A stretch of DNA of 64,000 nt, from assembly GCA_019083985.1 (NCBI GenBank), contig JAHRCV010000003.1:390818-454817 (forward strand), in the 5' to 3' direction. The stretch comes from Rhizobiales bacterium TNE-4. GTDB taxonomy: Bacteria; Pseudomonadota; Alphaproteobacteria; Rhizobiales; Beijerinckiaceae. The notes below the pieces were generated by a model. That model searched no databases. It saw only the letters and a program-made list of their open reading frames with translations, and was not told where the DNA came from. Each line of letters opens with the position of its first letter. The stretch's first letter is position 1. Below, one piece after another: positions 10,609 to 19,968 of the stretch. The position numbers and the translations under genes were made by a program.

Positions 10609-12408
10609 TCAGCCGCTCTTCTGCGGGCGTTTGGTCATGCTGCGCAGATTGTCCCACAGCTCAACCTTCACGCCCTGCTTTTTCATGATCGCATATTGCT
10701 GCAGGATCGAGAGGAAATTGTTCCACGACCAGTAGATCACGAGACCGGCTGGGAATGAGGCCAGCATGAATGTGAAGATGACCGGCATCCAGGTGAACAT
10801 CGTCTTCTGGATTGGATCGGTCGGCTCCGGGTTCATCTTCATCTGCACGAACATCGTGATGCCCATGATGATCGGCCAGACACCAATCAGCAGGAAGGCC
10901 GGCACGGCGAAGGGCAACAGGCCGAACAAATTAAACAGCGACGTCGGATCGGGCGCAGCCAAATCCTTGATCCAACCAAAGAACGGTGCGTGACGCATTT
11001 CGATCGTCACGAACAGCACTTTATAGAGCGCGAAGAAGACCGGGATCTGAATCAAGATCGGCAAGCAACCGGCAAGCGGATTGATCTTCTCTTTCTTGTA
11101 GAGCTCCATCAATTCTTGCTGCTGCTTGACGCGGTCATCCGCAAAGCGTTCGCGAATGGCCATCATCTGCGGCTGCACCGCCTTCATTTTCGCCATCGAG
11201 GCATAGCTCTTATTGGCAAGCGGATAGAAGACCGCTTTCACCAAGACGGTCACGACCAAGATCGCGATGCCGAAATTGCCGGTGAACTTGAAGATCAGGT
11301 CGAGCACGCGGAACAAGGGCTGCGTGATGAACCAGAACCAGCCCCAATCGATCAGCAGCTTGAATTGCTTGATGCCGAGCTTGTTCTCGTAATCATTGAG
11401 GGTGTTGACTTCCTTCGCGCCAACAAAGAGACGCGTTGTCACTTCCGTCGTGCCGTTTGCGGCAACCGTTGTTGTCGGCTGCGTCACAAAGGTTTGATAC
11501 ACTTTCGGCGCGGTCGCGACCGATGGCATCGCCATGCTAAGCGTGGTGTCGAAATTGATCTTCTGATCCGGAACGATCGCCGACGCCCAATACTTGTCGG
11601 TAAAGCCAGCCCAACCGCCCTGCGACGCTTTGAAGTCCTTACCCTTGTCGGTGGCCGACAGGTTCGGTTCTTTTTCGAGATTGGCGTAGGTCAGTTCTTT
11701 CAAGCCCTGCTCGCCGAACACGCCGAGCAAACCTTCGTGAAGGATGTAATAGCCTTCCGTATGGGGCGTACCAACACGGCGAATGAAGCCATAAGGTGTC
11801 AGCTTCAATTCTGTGCCGGATTTATTTTCGACGCGGTCGGTGACAGTGAACATATAATCTTCGTCGACAGCGATGATGCGCTTGAAGACGAGGCCCTTGC
11901 CATTGTCATACGTCAGTGTGACGGGCGTCTTTTCCATCAGCTTGGTTTGATCGGCGGTCCATACCGTCTGCGCGTTGGGCAGGTCGTTGGGATTGACGCC
12001 GAGCCAGCCGAAGCGCGCGAAATAACCATCCTTGGCCGAAGGCGGCGTGAAGACGATGATGTTCGGCGAGGATTTCGAGACCGTCTCGTGATAGTCTTTC
12101 AGCGCGATGTCATCGAAATCAGCACCCTTGAGCGCGATCGAGCCGCGGATCTTTTCAGAATCGATGGTCACACGCGGCGAAGCGCCCAGTGCGGCTTCAC
12201 GTGTCGGTGCGAGCGTGATGTCTGAAGCGGCGCTGCCGGGAGCCGGCGCTGTCGCTTTGCCATCCGCGGATGCACCTGGCGCCGTCTGCGTGAGTTCAGC
12301 CGTTTTCTTCGCTTGGTCGAGTTTCGGTGCGGCGTAGAAATAATTCCAGCCGAGCAAAATCGCGAGCGAAAGCGAAATGGCGATGATCAGATTTTTTTGG
12401 TCTTGCAT
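10609..12408 (-). CDS. yidC: membrane protein insertase YidC
   Basis: Inserts and folds inner-membrane proteins, alone or with SecYEG. This 599-residue protein has the gram-negative layout. There is an N-terminal membrane segment at about residues 8-24, a Pro/Ala-rich linker, and a large periplasmic beta domain up to about residue 350. The conserved five-helix core comes last, with the typical ASMAKMKAVQPQM and INPLAGCLPILIQIPVF segments. The C terminus is basic. It lies between rnpA (three bases away) and engB (one base), as in many alphaproteobacteria. Confidence 0.97.
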   Translation of the reverse strand: MQDQKNLIIAISLSLAILLGWNYFYAAPKLDQAKKTAELTQTAPGASADGKATAPAPGSAASDITLAPTREAALGASPRVTIDSEKIRGSIALKGADFDDIALKDYHETVSKSSPNIIVFTPPSAKDGYFARFGWLGVNPNDLPNAQTVWTADQTKLMEKTPVTLTYDNGKGLVFKRIIAVDEDYMFTVTDRVENKSGTELKLTPYGFIRRVGTPHTEGYYILHEGLLGVFGEQGLKELTYANLEKEPNLSATDKGKDFKASQGGWAGFTDKYWASAIVPDQKINFDTTLSMAMPSVATAPKVYQTFVTQPTTTVAANGTTEVTTRLFVGAKEVNTLNDYENKLGIKQFKLLIDWGWFWFITQPLFRVLDLIFKFTGNFGIAILVVTVLVKAVFYPLANKSYASMAKMKAVQPQMMAIRERFADDRVKQQQELMELYKKEKINPLAGCLPILIQIPVFFALYKVLFVTIEMRHAPFFGWIKDLAAPDPTSLFNLFGLLPFAVPAFLLIGVWPIIMGITMFVQMKMNPEPTDPIQKTMFTWMPVIFTFMLASFPAGLVIYWSWNNFLSILQQYAIMKKQGVKVELWDNLRSMTKRPQKSG

Positions 12409-12411
12409 GGC

Positions 12412-12885
12412 TCAGCGCGGCCTGTCCGGAGAGGGTGTCGGTTTCGCCGCAGGCTTTTGGCCGAGGCGGCTCATGGCGTTTTCAAGATCGGTCACAATGG
12501 ACGCAAATGGGGCGGCGAGAAGGTCGCGACGAGCGACAATCACATAATCGACACCAACCTGCGCGCTTTCGGCGCAGAGGCGAAGGGCGGCGCGCAGGCG
12601 GCGCTTGATCCGGTTGCGCTCGGTGGCCGTGCCCACTTTGCGGGTCACGGTCAGCCCCAGACGGGCGGGCGCATCAGCTAGATCGGCGCGGGCCAGGCCT
12701 TGCACGGTCATCAGCGGTGTCGAATGGCGTCGGCCCCGTTGGGCGGCCACAAAATCGGCTCGCTTCAGGAGGCGCTCATACGAAGACCCGCGCACCGGGG
12801 AGGTGGCGGGCCGGGCCGCTTGATGGTGTCCCGCGGGGCTTTGAGCCTCAGGAGACGCGGAAGGCGGACAAGCACTCCCGATCAT
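12412..12885 (-). CDS. rnpA: ribonuclease P protein component
   Basis: Protein subunit of RNase P, which trims the 5' ends of pre-tRNAs. The core is recognised by the LKRADFVAAQRG start of the fold and the RNR-type motif ERNRIKRRLR. I report the ATG at 12885 (157 residues). The frame also opens at a TTG at 12915, one base from the rpmH stop, which would add ten residues. About 40 residues before the core and a Pro/Arg-rich tail of about 20 residues are extra compared with E. coli RnpA. It lies between rpmH and yidC as usual. Confidence 0.92.
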   Translation of the reverse strand: MIGSACPPSASPEAQSPAGHHQAARPATSPVRGSSYERLLKRADFVAAQRGRRHSTPLMTVQGLARADLADAPARLGLTVTRKVGTATERNRIKRRLRAALRLCAESAQVGVDYVIVARRDLLAAPFASIVTDLENAMSRLGQKPAAKPTPSPDRPR

Positions 12886-12915
12886 GGCGGTCACCGCCTC
12901 GGGAGCTGAACGCAA

Positions 12916-13050
12916 TCAGGCTGAAAGGCGCTTGCGGCCGCGCGAACGGCGGGCCGCGATGACCTTGCGGCCGCCTTTGGTTGCCATGCGGGCGCGGAAA
13001 CCATGGCGGCGCTTGCGCACGAGCTTTGAGGGCTGGTAGGTCCGTTTCAC
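12916..13050 (-). CDS. rpmH: 50S ribosomal protein L34
   Basis: A 44-residue, strongly basic protein too short to be called by length alone. The translation contains [18 protein letters not shown] and the ending [11 protein letters not shown], which are diagnostic of L34. The start is a GTG at 13050 giving the universal MKRTYQPS start; GGAG lies a few bases upstream. It heads the leftward rpmH-rnpA-yidC-engB run. Confidence 0.97.
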   Translation of the reverse strand: MKRTYQPSKLVRKRRHGFRARMATKGGRKVIAARRSRGRKRLSA

Positions 13051-13293
13051 GGTCGTATCTCCGGTCTAGCCGTCACCCGCGGGGGCAACGAGACGCCGCG
13101 CCGTGGGGCTTCGGGCCGCTTTTTGCGGTCGCGCCTCCCGGCTGCGGACGTTCAGAAAAATCTCGCGGGCTTATGGCGGATGGCCGGGGGAAAGTCAACG
13201 CGATTGAATCCCATCGTGGCATCACATCGGTTGCGCGCGGGAGCGACTTTCTCCATTAGTCTTGCCGCTGCCCTGAGCAAAGGTCCTGTCCCC

Positions 13294-14064
13294 GTGTCCT
13301 CTATCGTCATCGCCAGTGTTGCAACCCTTCTGATGCTGGCTGGCTCAGCCCTTGGCGTCTATCTCAACCACCGCGTTCCGAACGAGCATCTGAACGAGGC
13401 GACCAAAGACATCGTCAAGCTTGCCACGGGCATCATCGCGACCATTGCCGGCCTTGTTCTGTCGCTTCTGATTGCGACGGCAAAAAACTCTTATGATGCC
13501 GTCTCGACCGATGTGAAATCGGCCTCCGCCGACTTCATCATGATGGATCGCGCGCTGGCCGAGCTTGGGGACAAGGCCCGGGCCCCGCGCGAGAAGCTAA
13601 GGCAAACTATTGATATTGCAGTAAAAACACAGCTGAGCCTGGCGTCCAACGCGGTCGATGCCGCAGACCCATTAGGCCCGCTGGTGCGCAATCACGAGGC
13701 GATGCAGAAAGACATTCGGGCCCTTGTGACGACCTCATCAGGTGAGGAATGGCTCCAGCAGCGCGCGCTGACCTTGTCCGCCGATCTCGCCCGGGCGCGG
13801 TGGATGCTGCTTCAGGAAGAGACCGACACTCTGCCCGGGGCCTTCATTGCGGTCGTCATGCTCTGGCTTGCGATCATTTTCGCCAGTTTTGGCCTGTTTA
13901 CCCCCGTCAATCCAACGGCCATCGGGGCTTTGGTCGTGGGCGCTGTGTCGATCTCAGCGTCCCTTTTCCTCATTAATGAGCTGAATACCCCGTTTCACGG
14001 CCTCGTTCGGATCACGGCGGAGCCGCTGATGCGCGCGATGGCGATCATCGGACCGCTACCCTAA
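13294..14064 (+). CDS. membrane protein resembling DUF4239 (bestrophin-like) family
   Basis: A predicted inner-membrane protein of 256 residues from a GTG at 13294. Membrane segments are visible at about residues 4-24 and 43-65, and a second pair at about 187-205 and 211-232. Between them is a soluble, helical middle of about 120 residues. This two-plus-two layout matches DUF4239 proteins, whose role is unknown. The frame is open for 57 codons further upstream but that part has no membrane or domain character, so I prefer the GTG. It converges on the S24-like regulator with four bases between stops. Confidence 0.7.
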   Translation: MSSIVIASVATLLMLAGSALGVYLNHRVPNEHLNEATKDIVKLATGIIATIAGLVLSLLIATAKNSYDAVSTDVKSASADFIMMDRALAELGDKARAPREKLRQTIDIAVKTQLSLASNAVDAADPLGPLVRNHEAMQKDIRALVTTSSGEEWLQQRALTLSADLARARWMLLQEETDTLPGAFIAVVMLWLAIIFASFGLFTPVNPTAIGALVVGAVSISASLFLINELNTPFHGLVRITAEPLMRAMAIIGPLP

Positions 14065-14068
14065 AGGC

Positions 14069-14656
14069 TCACTGGCTGGCGAAACGGATCCGGCCGGTCC
14101 AGATCACATCCCCGGCTGGCACTTGAATGACCGGAGCGCTGTCGGTCACTGAAGCCAATTCGATCGCCTTGGTGGTCTTCCGGCGGAAAGTGCCGATCCG
14201 AAGGCCTGTCCGGGTCATGATCGCTGTCCGGTCGCCCTTGCGGGGCGCATCGGGTGAGACGACCAGCATCGTGCCCGGGCCATAAAGCGGTGCGCCCTCC
14301 CAGCCTTCAACACGGACAACCGCATTGCGGCGGTCCACAATGGCGCCTGTCAGGACGGAGAGGCCTTGGCCGGAGGGGAAGGCGTCGCTTCGCGTTGCCT
14401 TCCGCTTTGTCTTGCCGGTTGGCTTGCGGCCAATCAGCGCCATGAACTCATCGAGATCGGCGCCCGTCGCGTCGAGCACTTTGGCAAGGGACTCAGTGGA
14501 CGGCCAACGCAAGCGCCCATCGACGCCGACCCGTTTGGAGGGATTGAATGTCGTCGGATCGAGACCGGCGCGCTTGGCGAGGCCTGATGCGCTCAGCCCA
14601 TACCGCTCGGCGAGTGAATCAATCGCATTCCAAATCTGGTCATGAGACAGCATCAT
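14069..14656 (-). CDS. HTH regulator with degenerate S24 (LexA/CI-type) C-terminal domain
   Basis: A 195-residue repressor-like protein. Residues about 17-40 form a lambda-repressor-type helix-turn-helix (YGLSASGLAKRAGLDPTTFN), followed by a basic linker at 77-92. The C-terminal half (about 100-195) keeps the S24 beta-fold landmarks: PLYGPGTMLVVSPDAP, KGDRTAIM and TTKAIELASV. The catalytic Ser of GDSM is replaced by the stretch EGWEGAP at 117-123, and the place of the catalytic Lys reads GLRIGT (151-156). Autocleavage therefore looks impossible. The loss of residues is seen; that it acts as a non-cleavable repressor or ligand-binding regulator is inferred. Confidence 0.82.
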   Translation of the reverse strand: MMLSHDQIWNAIDSLAERYGLSASGLAKRAGLDPTTFNPSKRVGVDGRLRWPSTESLAKVLDATGADLDEFMALIGRKPTGKTKRKATRSDAFPSGQGLSVLTGAIVDRRNAVVRVEGWEGAPLYGPGTMLVVSPDAPRKGDRTAIMTRTGLRIGTFRRKTTKAIELASVTDSAPVIQVPAGDVIWTGRIRFASQ

Positions 14657-14809
14657 CGACGCACAATCCGCGAAAAAATCTGCGCCGCGCTCGAACCCTG
14701 CGGCAGGCTATGTCCGATCATCCTTAATCACTCGGCTTGACGGGCGCAACTCTCACGGTTTCAAAGATCCGTGATCAATCCGCTTGCCATACCCATGCGA
14801 GGTCCGGCC

Positions 14810-15148
14810 ATGCCCATCTACAAAATTATGCCGCGTGCGCTTTGGCAACAGGCGCAAGACAAGGGTGTCTTCGATGGCGCGCCGGTCGATCATGCCGATG
14901 GCTTCATTCATTTCTCGACGGCGGCGCAAGTGCGCGAGACGGCCGCGAAACATTTTGCCAATCAGGATGACCTCTTGTTGATTGCCGTCGATGGCCAAGC
15001 GCTTGGGCCCTCGCTTATTTACGAACCCTCGCGCGGAGGCGATCTCTTTCCTCATCTTTATGGCCCGATGCCGCTCGCAGCCGTGATCGCAGTTCATGAA
15101 TTGCCGCGCAATCGCGATGGTGTGCATATGTTTCCGGAGTCGCTGTAA
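14810..15148 (+). CDS. DUF952 domain protein
   Basis: A 112-residue soluble protein of the DUF952 family, related in fold to ADP-ribosyl/glutathione-transferase-like small domains; biochemical role unknown. It shows the typical [17 protein letters not shown] segment, a conserved LLLIAVD strand and an [15 protein letters not shown] segment. The ATG at 14810 (MPIYKI) matches family starts; two upstream in-frame ATGs exist. Its stop overlaps the pyrD start by one base (TAATG), so it is co-translated with pyrD. Confidence 0.88.
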   Translation: MPIYKIMPRALWQQAQDKGVFDGAPVDHADGFIHFSTAAQVRETAAKHFANQDDLLLIAVDGQALGPSLIYEPSRGGDLFPHLYGPMPLAAVIAVHELPRNRDGVHMFPESL

Positions 15149-16230
15149 TGCGCAATCTTCTGTTCTCGTTCGCGCGTCCCTTGATCGCGGCCATGGATCC
15201 TGAAAAGGCGCATGGCATGACGATAGCGGCGTTACGCGCCATGCCATTCGCGCTGCCGCAAAACGATGACCCACTTTTGCGCACCACCTCTTTCGGCTTG
15301 GAGTTTCCCAATCCGGTAGGCATGGCCGCAGGCTTTGATAAGAACGCCGAAGTGCCTGATGCGGTGCTGGGTTTAGGTTTCGGCTTCACTGAAATTGGCA
15401 CGGTGACGCCACGGCCACAGCCGGGCAATCCACGCCCGCGCCTGTTCCGTCTGCCGGATGATGAAGCTGTCATCAATCGTTATGGATTTAACAGCGAGGG
15501 GCACGAGGCTGCGTTCCGCCGCCTTGCTGCACGCGCGCCGCGTGGCATTGTTGGTGTCAATATCGGCGCGAACAAGGATGCGGTTGACCGTGTCGCCGAT
15601 TATGTGGCGGGCATCAAGGCATTCGTATCGCTTGCCAATTATTTCACCGTGAACATTTCCTCACCCAACACGCCTGGCTTGCGCGATCTGCAGCATGAAA
15701 AGGCGCTCGATGATCTCGTAGCGCGGGTGATCGATGCGCGTGATGCAGCCAGTGAAAGCCATCCCCGCCGTCCTGTCTTGTTGAAAATCGCACCCGATCT
15801 CACGCTCGACGAGCTTGACGGCATCGTCCGCATCGTGCGGGCACGCGGGCTTGATGGCATGATCGTCTCAAACACCACGGTGTCGCGCCCGGCAACTTTG
15901 CGCGACCAAGCGGTGGCCAAAGAAACAGGCGGCCTCTCAGGTCGTCCACTTTTTGATCTATCGACACGCATCTTGGCCGAAACCTTTGTCCGGCTTGAAG
16001 GCTTCTGCCCCATCATTGGCGTGGGCGGTATTCATTCCCCTGAGAGCGCGATTGCGAAATTGGAAGCAGGTGCGAGCCTTATTCAGCTTTATTCTGCGCT
16101 CACCTATCAGGGCCCTGCACTTGTTGATCAGATCAAGCAGGCCTTGGTCGCCCGCATCAAGCGGGAAGGCCTGCCCAATCTTGCCGCGCTGACAGGCAAA
16201 CGCGTCGCGGATTGGCGGATGAAGATTTAA
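15148..16230 (+). CDS. pyrD: dihydroorotate dehydrogenase (quinone), class 2
   Basis: Oxidises dihydroorotate to orotate in pyrimidine synthesis and passes electrons to quinone; membrane-associated through its N-terminal helices. Class 2 is shown by the N-terminal [18 protein letters not shown] region. The FMN/substrate segments are [14 protein letters not shown] and [15 protein letters not shown] (catalytic Ser within SSPNTPG), with the phosphate loop IGVGGI towards the C terminus. The length of 360 residues is normal. It overlaps the DUF952 gene at its start and the MATE gene by four bases tail to tail. Confidence 0.97.
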   Translation: MRNLLFSFARPLIAAMDPEKAHGMTIAALRAMPFALPQNDDPLLRTTSFGLEFPNPVGMAAGFDKNAEVPDAVLGLGFGFTEIGTVTPRPQPGNPRPRLFRLPDDEAVINRYGFNSEGHEAAFRRLAARAPRGIVGVNIGANKDAVDRVADYVAGIKAFVSLANYFTVNISSPNTPGLRDLQHEKALDDLVARVIDARDAASESHPRRPVLLKIAPDLTLDELDGIVRIVRARGLDGMIVSNTTVSRPATLRDQAVAKETGGLSGRPLFDLSTRILAETFVRLEGFCPIIGVGGIHSPESAIAKLEAGASLIQLYSALTYQGPALVDQIKQALVARIKREGLPNLAALTGKRVADWRMKI

Positions 16231-17564
16231 GCGCGCGCCGTGAAGCTTTGGTTGAACAGGCGATTGTAAAAGAACGCCTGTCCCATGCCGCGGGTGGCAA
16301 GGAACACGAGCATCGCAATCCATAATCCGAATGCGCCGAACAGCGACCCGGTGTAGATCACGACGACAAAGAGCGCGAGCGCGATCAACATGAGATTGCG
16401 CATCGCGCGTGTCCATGTCGCGCCTGCGTAAATCCCGTCATAGGCGAAGGCGGCCGCTCCAGCAAAAGGCGTCAGTGCCGCTAAAGGCAGGTAAAGATAG
16501 GCTTCGGCACGGATCGTATCGCTTGTGGTCAGCATATCGATGAAGAGTACGCCGGTTCCGAACAGAACGATCGACAAGACAATCCCGAATGCAAAGCTGA
16601 AACCGACCGAGAGGCGGGACGCTTTCCGAAATCCTTTTGCGTCGCCACTTCCGAGCGCCTGTCCGCACATTTGCTCAGCCGCCGTTGCAAACCCATCGAG
16701 GACATAAGCGGCTGCAAGAAAGAGCTGGTAGAGCACGCCATTGGCCGCCAGTGTCACATCACCGCGCTTGGATCCCTGCGCCGTGAAGATGATGAAGGCA
16801 ATGAGAAGCGCACAGGTGCGGATTGCGACATCGCGGTTGACAGCAAGCATGCGGCCAAGCGCGGTTGGCTGAAAGATTTCACGCCAGCTGATGTCACGCC
16901 GGAGTGCGCCAAGCCGCATTGATACGATTAAGCCGAGGCATGCGCCGATGAATTCTGCAATGACGGTGGCAATCGCTGCACCGGCAATCCCTCCCTTCAA
17001 CACGCTGACGGCAAGAATAGTAAGGCCGATCTTCGTGAGATTGATCGCAACCTGAACGAAGAGGCCAATACCCGTCCGGCCCTGCCCAACGAGTGAGCCA
17101 AGGATGGCATAATTCATTAAGGCGAACGGCGCCGACCAGATCCTGATCGCAATATAGGTTTGCGCGGCTTCAGCGACGTTTGCGCTGGGCGTGAAAACCA
17201 TCATTGCCAAAACGATGATCGGCTTTTGTAGGATCACGAGTAGGCCGCCGAGAAAAAGCGCGAGCAGCAATGCGCGGCCCAATGCAATCGCGATTTCCCG
17301 ATCATCGCCTGCGCCCAGCGCCTGCGCGGTCAGGCCCGCCGTGCTCATGCGCAGCGAACCCAAACCCCAAAACAGAAACTCGAACAGCACGGCGCTGAGC
17401 GCGACAGCACCAAGCAGCGAGACTTCGCCCAATTGCCCGATCGCGGCCGTATCAACGATCCCGATCAGCGGTTCTGTGATGTTGGCGGCCATCACGGGCA
17501 GCGCGAGCGCAAGAAAGCGCCCGATGCTGGCCTCAACCGGCCGCGCCGCAGTCACTGCACTCAT
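16227..17564 (-). CDS. MATE family efflux transporter
   Basis: A multidrug and toxin extrusion type antiporter of 445 residues with about twelve hydrophobic segments spread over the whole length and a short loop at the middle of the two bundles. The N-terminal [33 protein letters not shown] region is typical of the DinF-like MATE subgroup, split here as [11 protein letters not shown] and [10 protein letters not shown]. Substrate is unknown. Its start overlaps the stop of the DUF6460 gene by one base, so both are read from the same leftward transcript. Confidence 0.93.
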   Translation of the reverse strand: MSAVTAARPVEASIGRFLALALPVMAANITEPLIGIVDTAAIGQLGEVSLLGAVALSAVLFEFLFWGLGSLRMSTAGLTAQALGAGDDREIAIALGRALLLALFLGGLLVILQKPIIVLAMMVFTPSANVAEAAQTYIAIRIWSAPFALMNYAILGSLVGQGRTGIGLFVQVAINLTKIGLTILAVSVLKGGIAGAAIATVIAEFIGACLGLIVSMRLGALRRDISWREIFQPTALGRMLAVNRDVAIRTCALLIAFIIFTAQGSKRGDVTLAANGVLYQLFLAAAYVLDGFATAAEQMCGQALGSGDAKGFRKASRLSVGFSFAFGIVLSIVLFGTGVLFIDMLTTSDTIRAEAYLYLPLAALTPFAGAAAFAYDGIYAGATWTRAMRNLMLIALALFVVVIYTGSLFGAFGLWIAMLVFLATRGMGQAFFYNRLFNQSFTARA

Positions 17565-17824
17565 CAGCCGCGGAACAGCCGTGTGAACAACCAGATCGGG
17601 ATAACGATCACGGCGCCATAGATGAAATAGCGGAACACAGTCTCGACCGCATCGAAGCCGAGATTGACGATGTGGTTGATCAGATCGCGGATCCCGCGAA
17701 AGAGATCCGGCGGCGTGAGCCCCAACAGGGCCAGAAAAGCGCCGACAACGATCGACATGAAAACGAGCTTTGTCAGCACCGCCACGGGCGGTCCGCCTAA
17801 GAGCTTCTGAATTCCGTTCGCCAT
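17564..17824 (-). CDS. DUF6460 small membrane protein
   Basis: An 86-residue protein with two hydrophobic segments (about residues 20-40 and 62-80) joined by a conserved PPDLFRGIRDLI amphipathic stretch, the pattern of DUF6460 proteins found in Hyphomicrobiales. The ATG at 17824 follows an AGGA-like site; an upstream in-frame ATG at 17845 would add seven residues. It is coupled to the MATE gene by a one-base overlap. Function unknown. Confidence 0.85.
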   Translation of the reverse strand: MANGIQKLLGGPPVAVLTKLVFMSIVVGAFLALLGLTPPDLFRGIRDLINHIVNLGFDAVETVFRYFIYGAVIVIPIWLFTRLFRG

Positions 17825-17923
17825 CGTCGCTCTATCCTCGTTCAATCGGGGTGCCGGGCTGGACCAAAGCGTTTAGGCCATGTTTGATCCGCTGTCCCGC
17901 CTCAAGATGTGAATCCTGTCCCC

Positions 17924-18871
17924 ATGCTGATCAATCCCTCATCCTTCGATAAGGCCGCCATTCCCGCTGACATTGCCGCCATCAATGAGCGGATTTTGGC
18001 CTTTTTCAAGAACGCACCGGATCAATGGTCCTTTCCGCCACAAATGATCCGTGATGCCCGCAAGAAAGGGGCGGGCGTGTTCCCGATGGAGGCCTTGAGC
18101 CCCGGCGCGCAGGAAATCCTCATTCCCGGCCCTGGTGGCGACGTTCCCTTGCGTGTGTTCCGGCCCGATGGCCCGGCCAAAGGTGTCTACCTGCACATCC
18201 ATGGTGGGGGCTGGGTCTTCGGCTCGGCCGATATGCAGGACGAGCGCCAAGAGCGTTTGGCACGCCATTGCGGCCTTGCTGTCGTCTCAGTCGAGTATCG
18301 GCTCGCGCCCGAGCATCCTTATCCGGCGGGGCCGGATGATTGTGAGGCAGCGGCCCTCTGGCTGGTGCGCGAAGCCGCCACTTTGTTTGGCACGGGTCGG
18401 TTATTCATTGGGGGGGAATCGGCTGGCGCGCATCTCTCGGTCGTCACGATGTTGCGCTTGCGCGACAAGCATCGCCTGTTGCCGTTCCGCGCCGCCAATC
18501 TGATCGCCGGTTGCTACGATCTTGCGATGACACCGAGCGTGCGCAATTGGGGTCAGGAAAAATTGATCCTCAACACGCGCGACATTTTCATGTTCACGCA
18601 TTTCTTCCTGCGCGCGGGCGGTGATGTCCGTTCAGCCGATATTTCGCCGATCCATGCCGATCTCACCGGATTGCCGCCGGCTCTGTTCACGATCGGTACG
18701 CGCGATCCATTACTCGACGATTCATTGTTCATGACCGCGCGCTGGTCAGCGGCAGGCAATCGCTGTGAGCTCGATATTTGGCCCGGTGCGCCGCATGTCT
18801 TCACGGCTTTTCCCTGTGAGACAACAGAAAAAGCCTTGAGCCGGATGGATGCGTTTTTAAACGCGGCCTGA
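17924..18871 (+). CDS. alpha/beta hydrolase, hormone-sensitive lipase-like esterase
   Basis: A carboxylesterase of the HSL (type IV) family, about 315 residues, probably cytoplasmic as no signal peptide is seen. The oxyanion-hole motif HGGGWVFGS and the nucleophile elbow GGESAGAH are present. The acid is the Asp of GTRDPLLDDS and the catalytic His is in WPGAPHVFTAF. The cap is N-terminal, as usual for HSL enzymes. A GTG at 17909 could add five residues. It converges on the LuxR-type regulator with no bases between the stops. The natural substrate cannot be told. Confidence 0.9.
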   Translation: MLINPSSFDKAAIPADIAAINERILAFFKNAPDQWSFPPQMIRDARKKGAGVFPMEALSPGAQEILIPGPGGDVPLRVFRPDGPAKGVYLHIHGGGWVFGSADMQDERQERLARHCGLAVVSVEYRLAPEHPYPAGPDDCEAAALWLVREAATLFGTGRLFIGGESAGAHLSVVTMLRLRDKHRLLPFRAANLIAGCYDLAMTPSVRNWGQEKLILNTRDIFMFTHFFLRAGGDVRSADISPIHADLTGLPPALFTIGTRDPLLDDSLFMTARWSAAGNRCELDIWPGAPHVFTAFPCETTEKALSRMDAFLNAA

Positions 18872-19549
18872 TCAGGCGGGCTGCGCCTGTCCCGGTGCGG
18901 CCTGCCATTGTCCGGCAGCAATTTTGGACGCGGCGATCACCGCCTGCGTCCGGCTTTCGACACCGAGTTTCTGCAGGATCGCGGAGACATGCGCTTTGAC
19001 TGTAGCTTCCGACACGCCAAGCTCATAGGCGATCTGCTTGTTGAGCAAGCCTTCCGACAGCATCATCAGAACGCGCACTTGCTGTGGCGTTAGTGAACCG
19101 AGGCGGCGGACGAGATCGCTCGTTTCCTTATCGGCCGGTGTGGAGAGGTCGACGTCAGGCGGCGTCCATGAGCCACCATCGAGCACGGCGCGGATCGCGG
19201 CGCGCATCGTCTCCACGTCAACGGATTTGGGGATGAAGCCCGAAGCACCGAATTCGATGCAGCGGCGGATGACGGCGCGGTCCTCATTGCCCGACACCAC
19301 GATCACAGGTGTGGCGGGGTGCTGCGCGCGGAGATAGATCAGCCCGGAGAACCCTTGCACGCCGGGCATTGTGAGATCGAGCAGGACGAGATCCTGATCC
19401 GTTTCGGCGAGGTTTTTCGAGACATCGTCGAAAGTGCCAGCCTCCGCGATACCATCGTCACTGGCGATGCCTTGCAGAGCCTGTTTGAGCGCGCCGCGGA
19501 CCAATGGGTGGTCGTCCGCAACCAAAATCCGCAGATCTGGATCAGCCAA
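18872..19549 (-). CDS. LuxR/NarL-type response regulator
   Basis: A two-component response regulator. The receiver domain (residues about 7-125) has acidic residues in ADDHP, the phosphoacceptor Asp58 in LVLLDLTMPG and the conserved Lys in GFIPKS. The LuxR-type helix-turn-helix (about 155-215) contains LTPQQVRVLMMLSEG and NKQIAYELGVSEATVKAHV. I chose the TTG at 19549 because GGGGAGG lies five bases before it; ATGs at 19600 and 19627 would give a longer, disordered N terminus. No cognate kinase is adjacent. The Ala/Gln tail is unusual but minor. Confidence 0.9.
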   Translation of the reverse strand: MADPDLRILVADDHPLVRGALKQALQGIASDDGIAEAGTFDDVSKNLAETDQDLVLLDLTMPGVQGFSGLIYLRAQHPATPVIVVSGNEDRAVIRRCIEFGASGFIPKSVDVETMRAAIRAVLDGGSWTPPDVDLSTPADKETSDLVRRLGSLTPQQVRVLMMLSEGLLNKQIAYELGVSEATVKAHVSAILQKLGVESRTQAVIAASKIAAGQWQAAPGQAQPA

Positions 19550-19650
19550 TTCAACCTCCCCTCGGCGAGGCTTCCGTCCAGCCTCATCCCTTTCCGCCAT
19601 TTTTCTGCCAAATTTGGCGAAGCGCAACAGGAGATTGTGAAAATACCGCG

Positions 19651-19968
19651 TCAGGGCGTCTCAGTGTGGTTCCACCGGCTCTCGATGAGTCGAAAACCGC
19701 GGAAAGCGAGCCAACCCAGCGAGATGATATTACCCAAGACGCAGAGAAGCCCGAACAGCACGACAGCGACCCAAGGCTTCTCGAACAGCGCAATCACCAG
19801 CGCAAAGGCGATGAAGCCGGCATAAAGGTCAATCAGCGTCACCACACCCCATGGATCGCGGATCATCGCCGCAAAACTCTCGCCGATGGGCTTTTGGCCC
19901 ATCGCCCAGATGATCGCGATGGTAAGAATGGCGGCAAATAAGAGCGAGGCGATCCGTTTCGGTGACAT
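19651..19968 (-). CDS. DUF1475-like small membrane protein
   Basis: A 105-residue inner-membrane protein with three hydrophobic segments (about residues 7-24, 44-62 and 65-90) and a conserved-looking DPWGVVTLIDLYAGF motif after the first. This resembles DUF1475 proteins, but I hold the family name loosely. Its start overlaps the ligase stop by one base, so it is at the 3' end of the exonuclease-ligase transcript. Any link to repair is only positional. Confidence 0.72.
   Translation of the reverse strand: MSPKRIASLLFAAILTIAIIWAMGQKPIGESFAAMIRDPWGVVTLIDLYAGFIAFALVIALFEKPWVAVVLFGLLCVLGNIISLGWLAFRGFRLIESRWNHTETP

Noticed and set aside
10990..12225. 411-codon plus-strand open frame
   Set aside because: It is antisense to yidC, which has complete family motifs. 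The translation is rich in His, Arg and Asp with no domain, as expected from the opposite strand of a GC-biased gene.
13051..13293. Possible replication origin next to rpmH
   Set aside because: In some bacteria rpmH lies beside dnaA and oriC. I see no dnaA, no AT-rich unwinding region and no cluster of DnaA boxes. The interval is GC-rich and probably holds only the rpmH promoter and the upstream region of the next gene.
13123..13293. N-terminal extension of the DUF4239-like gene from 13123
   Set aside because: The added 57 residues are basic and without pattern, while the GTG at 13294 puts a membrane helix at the N terminus.
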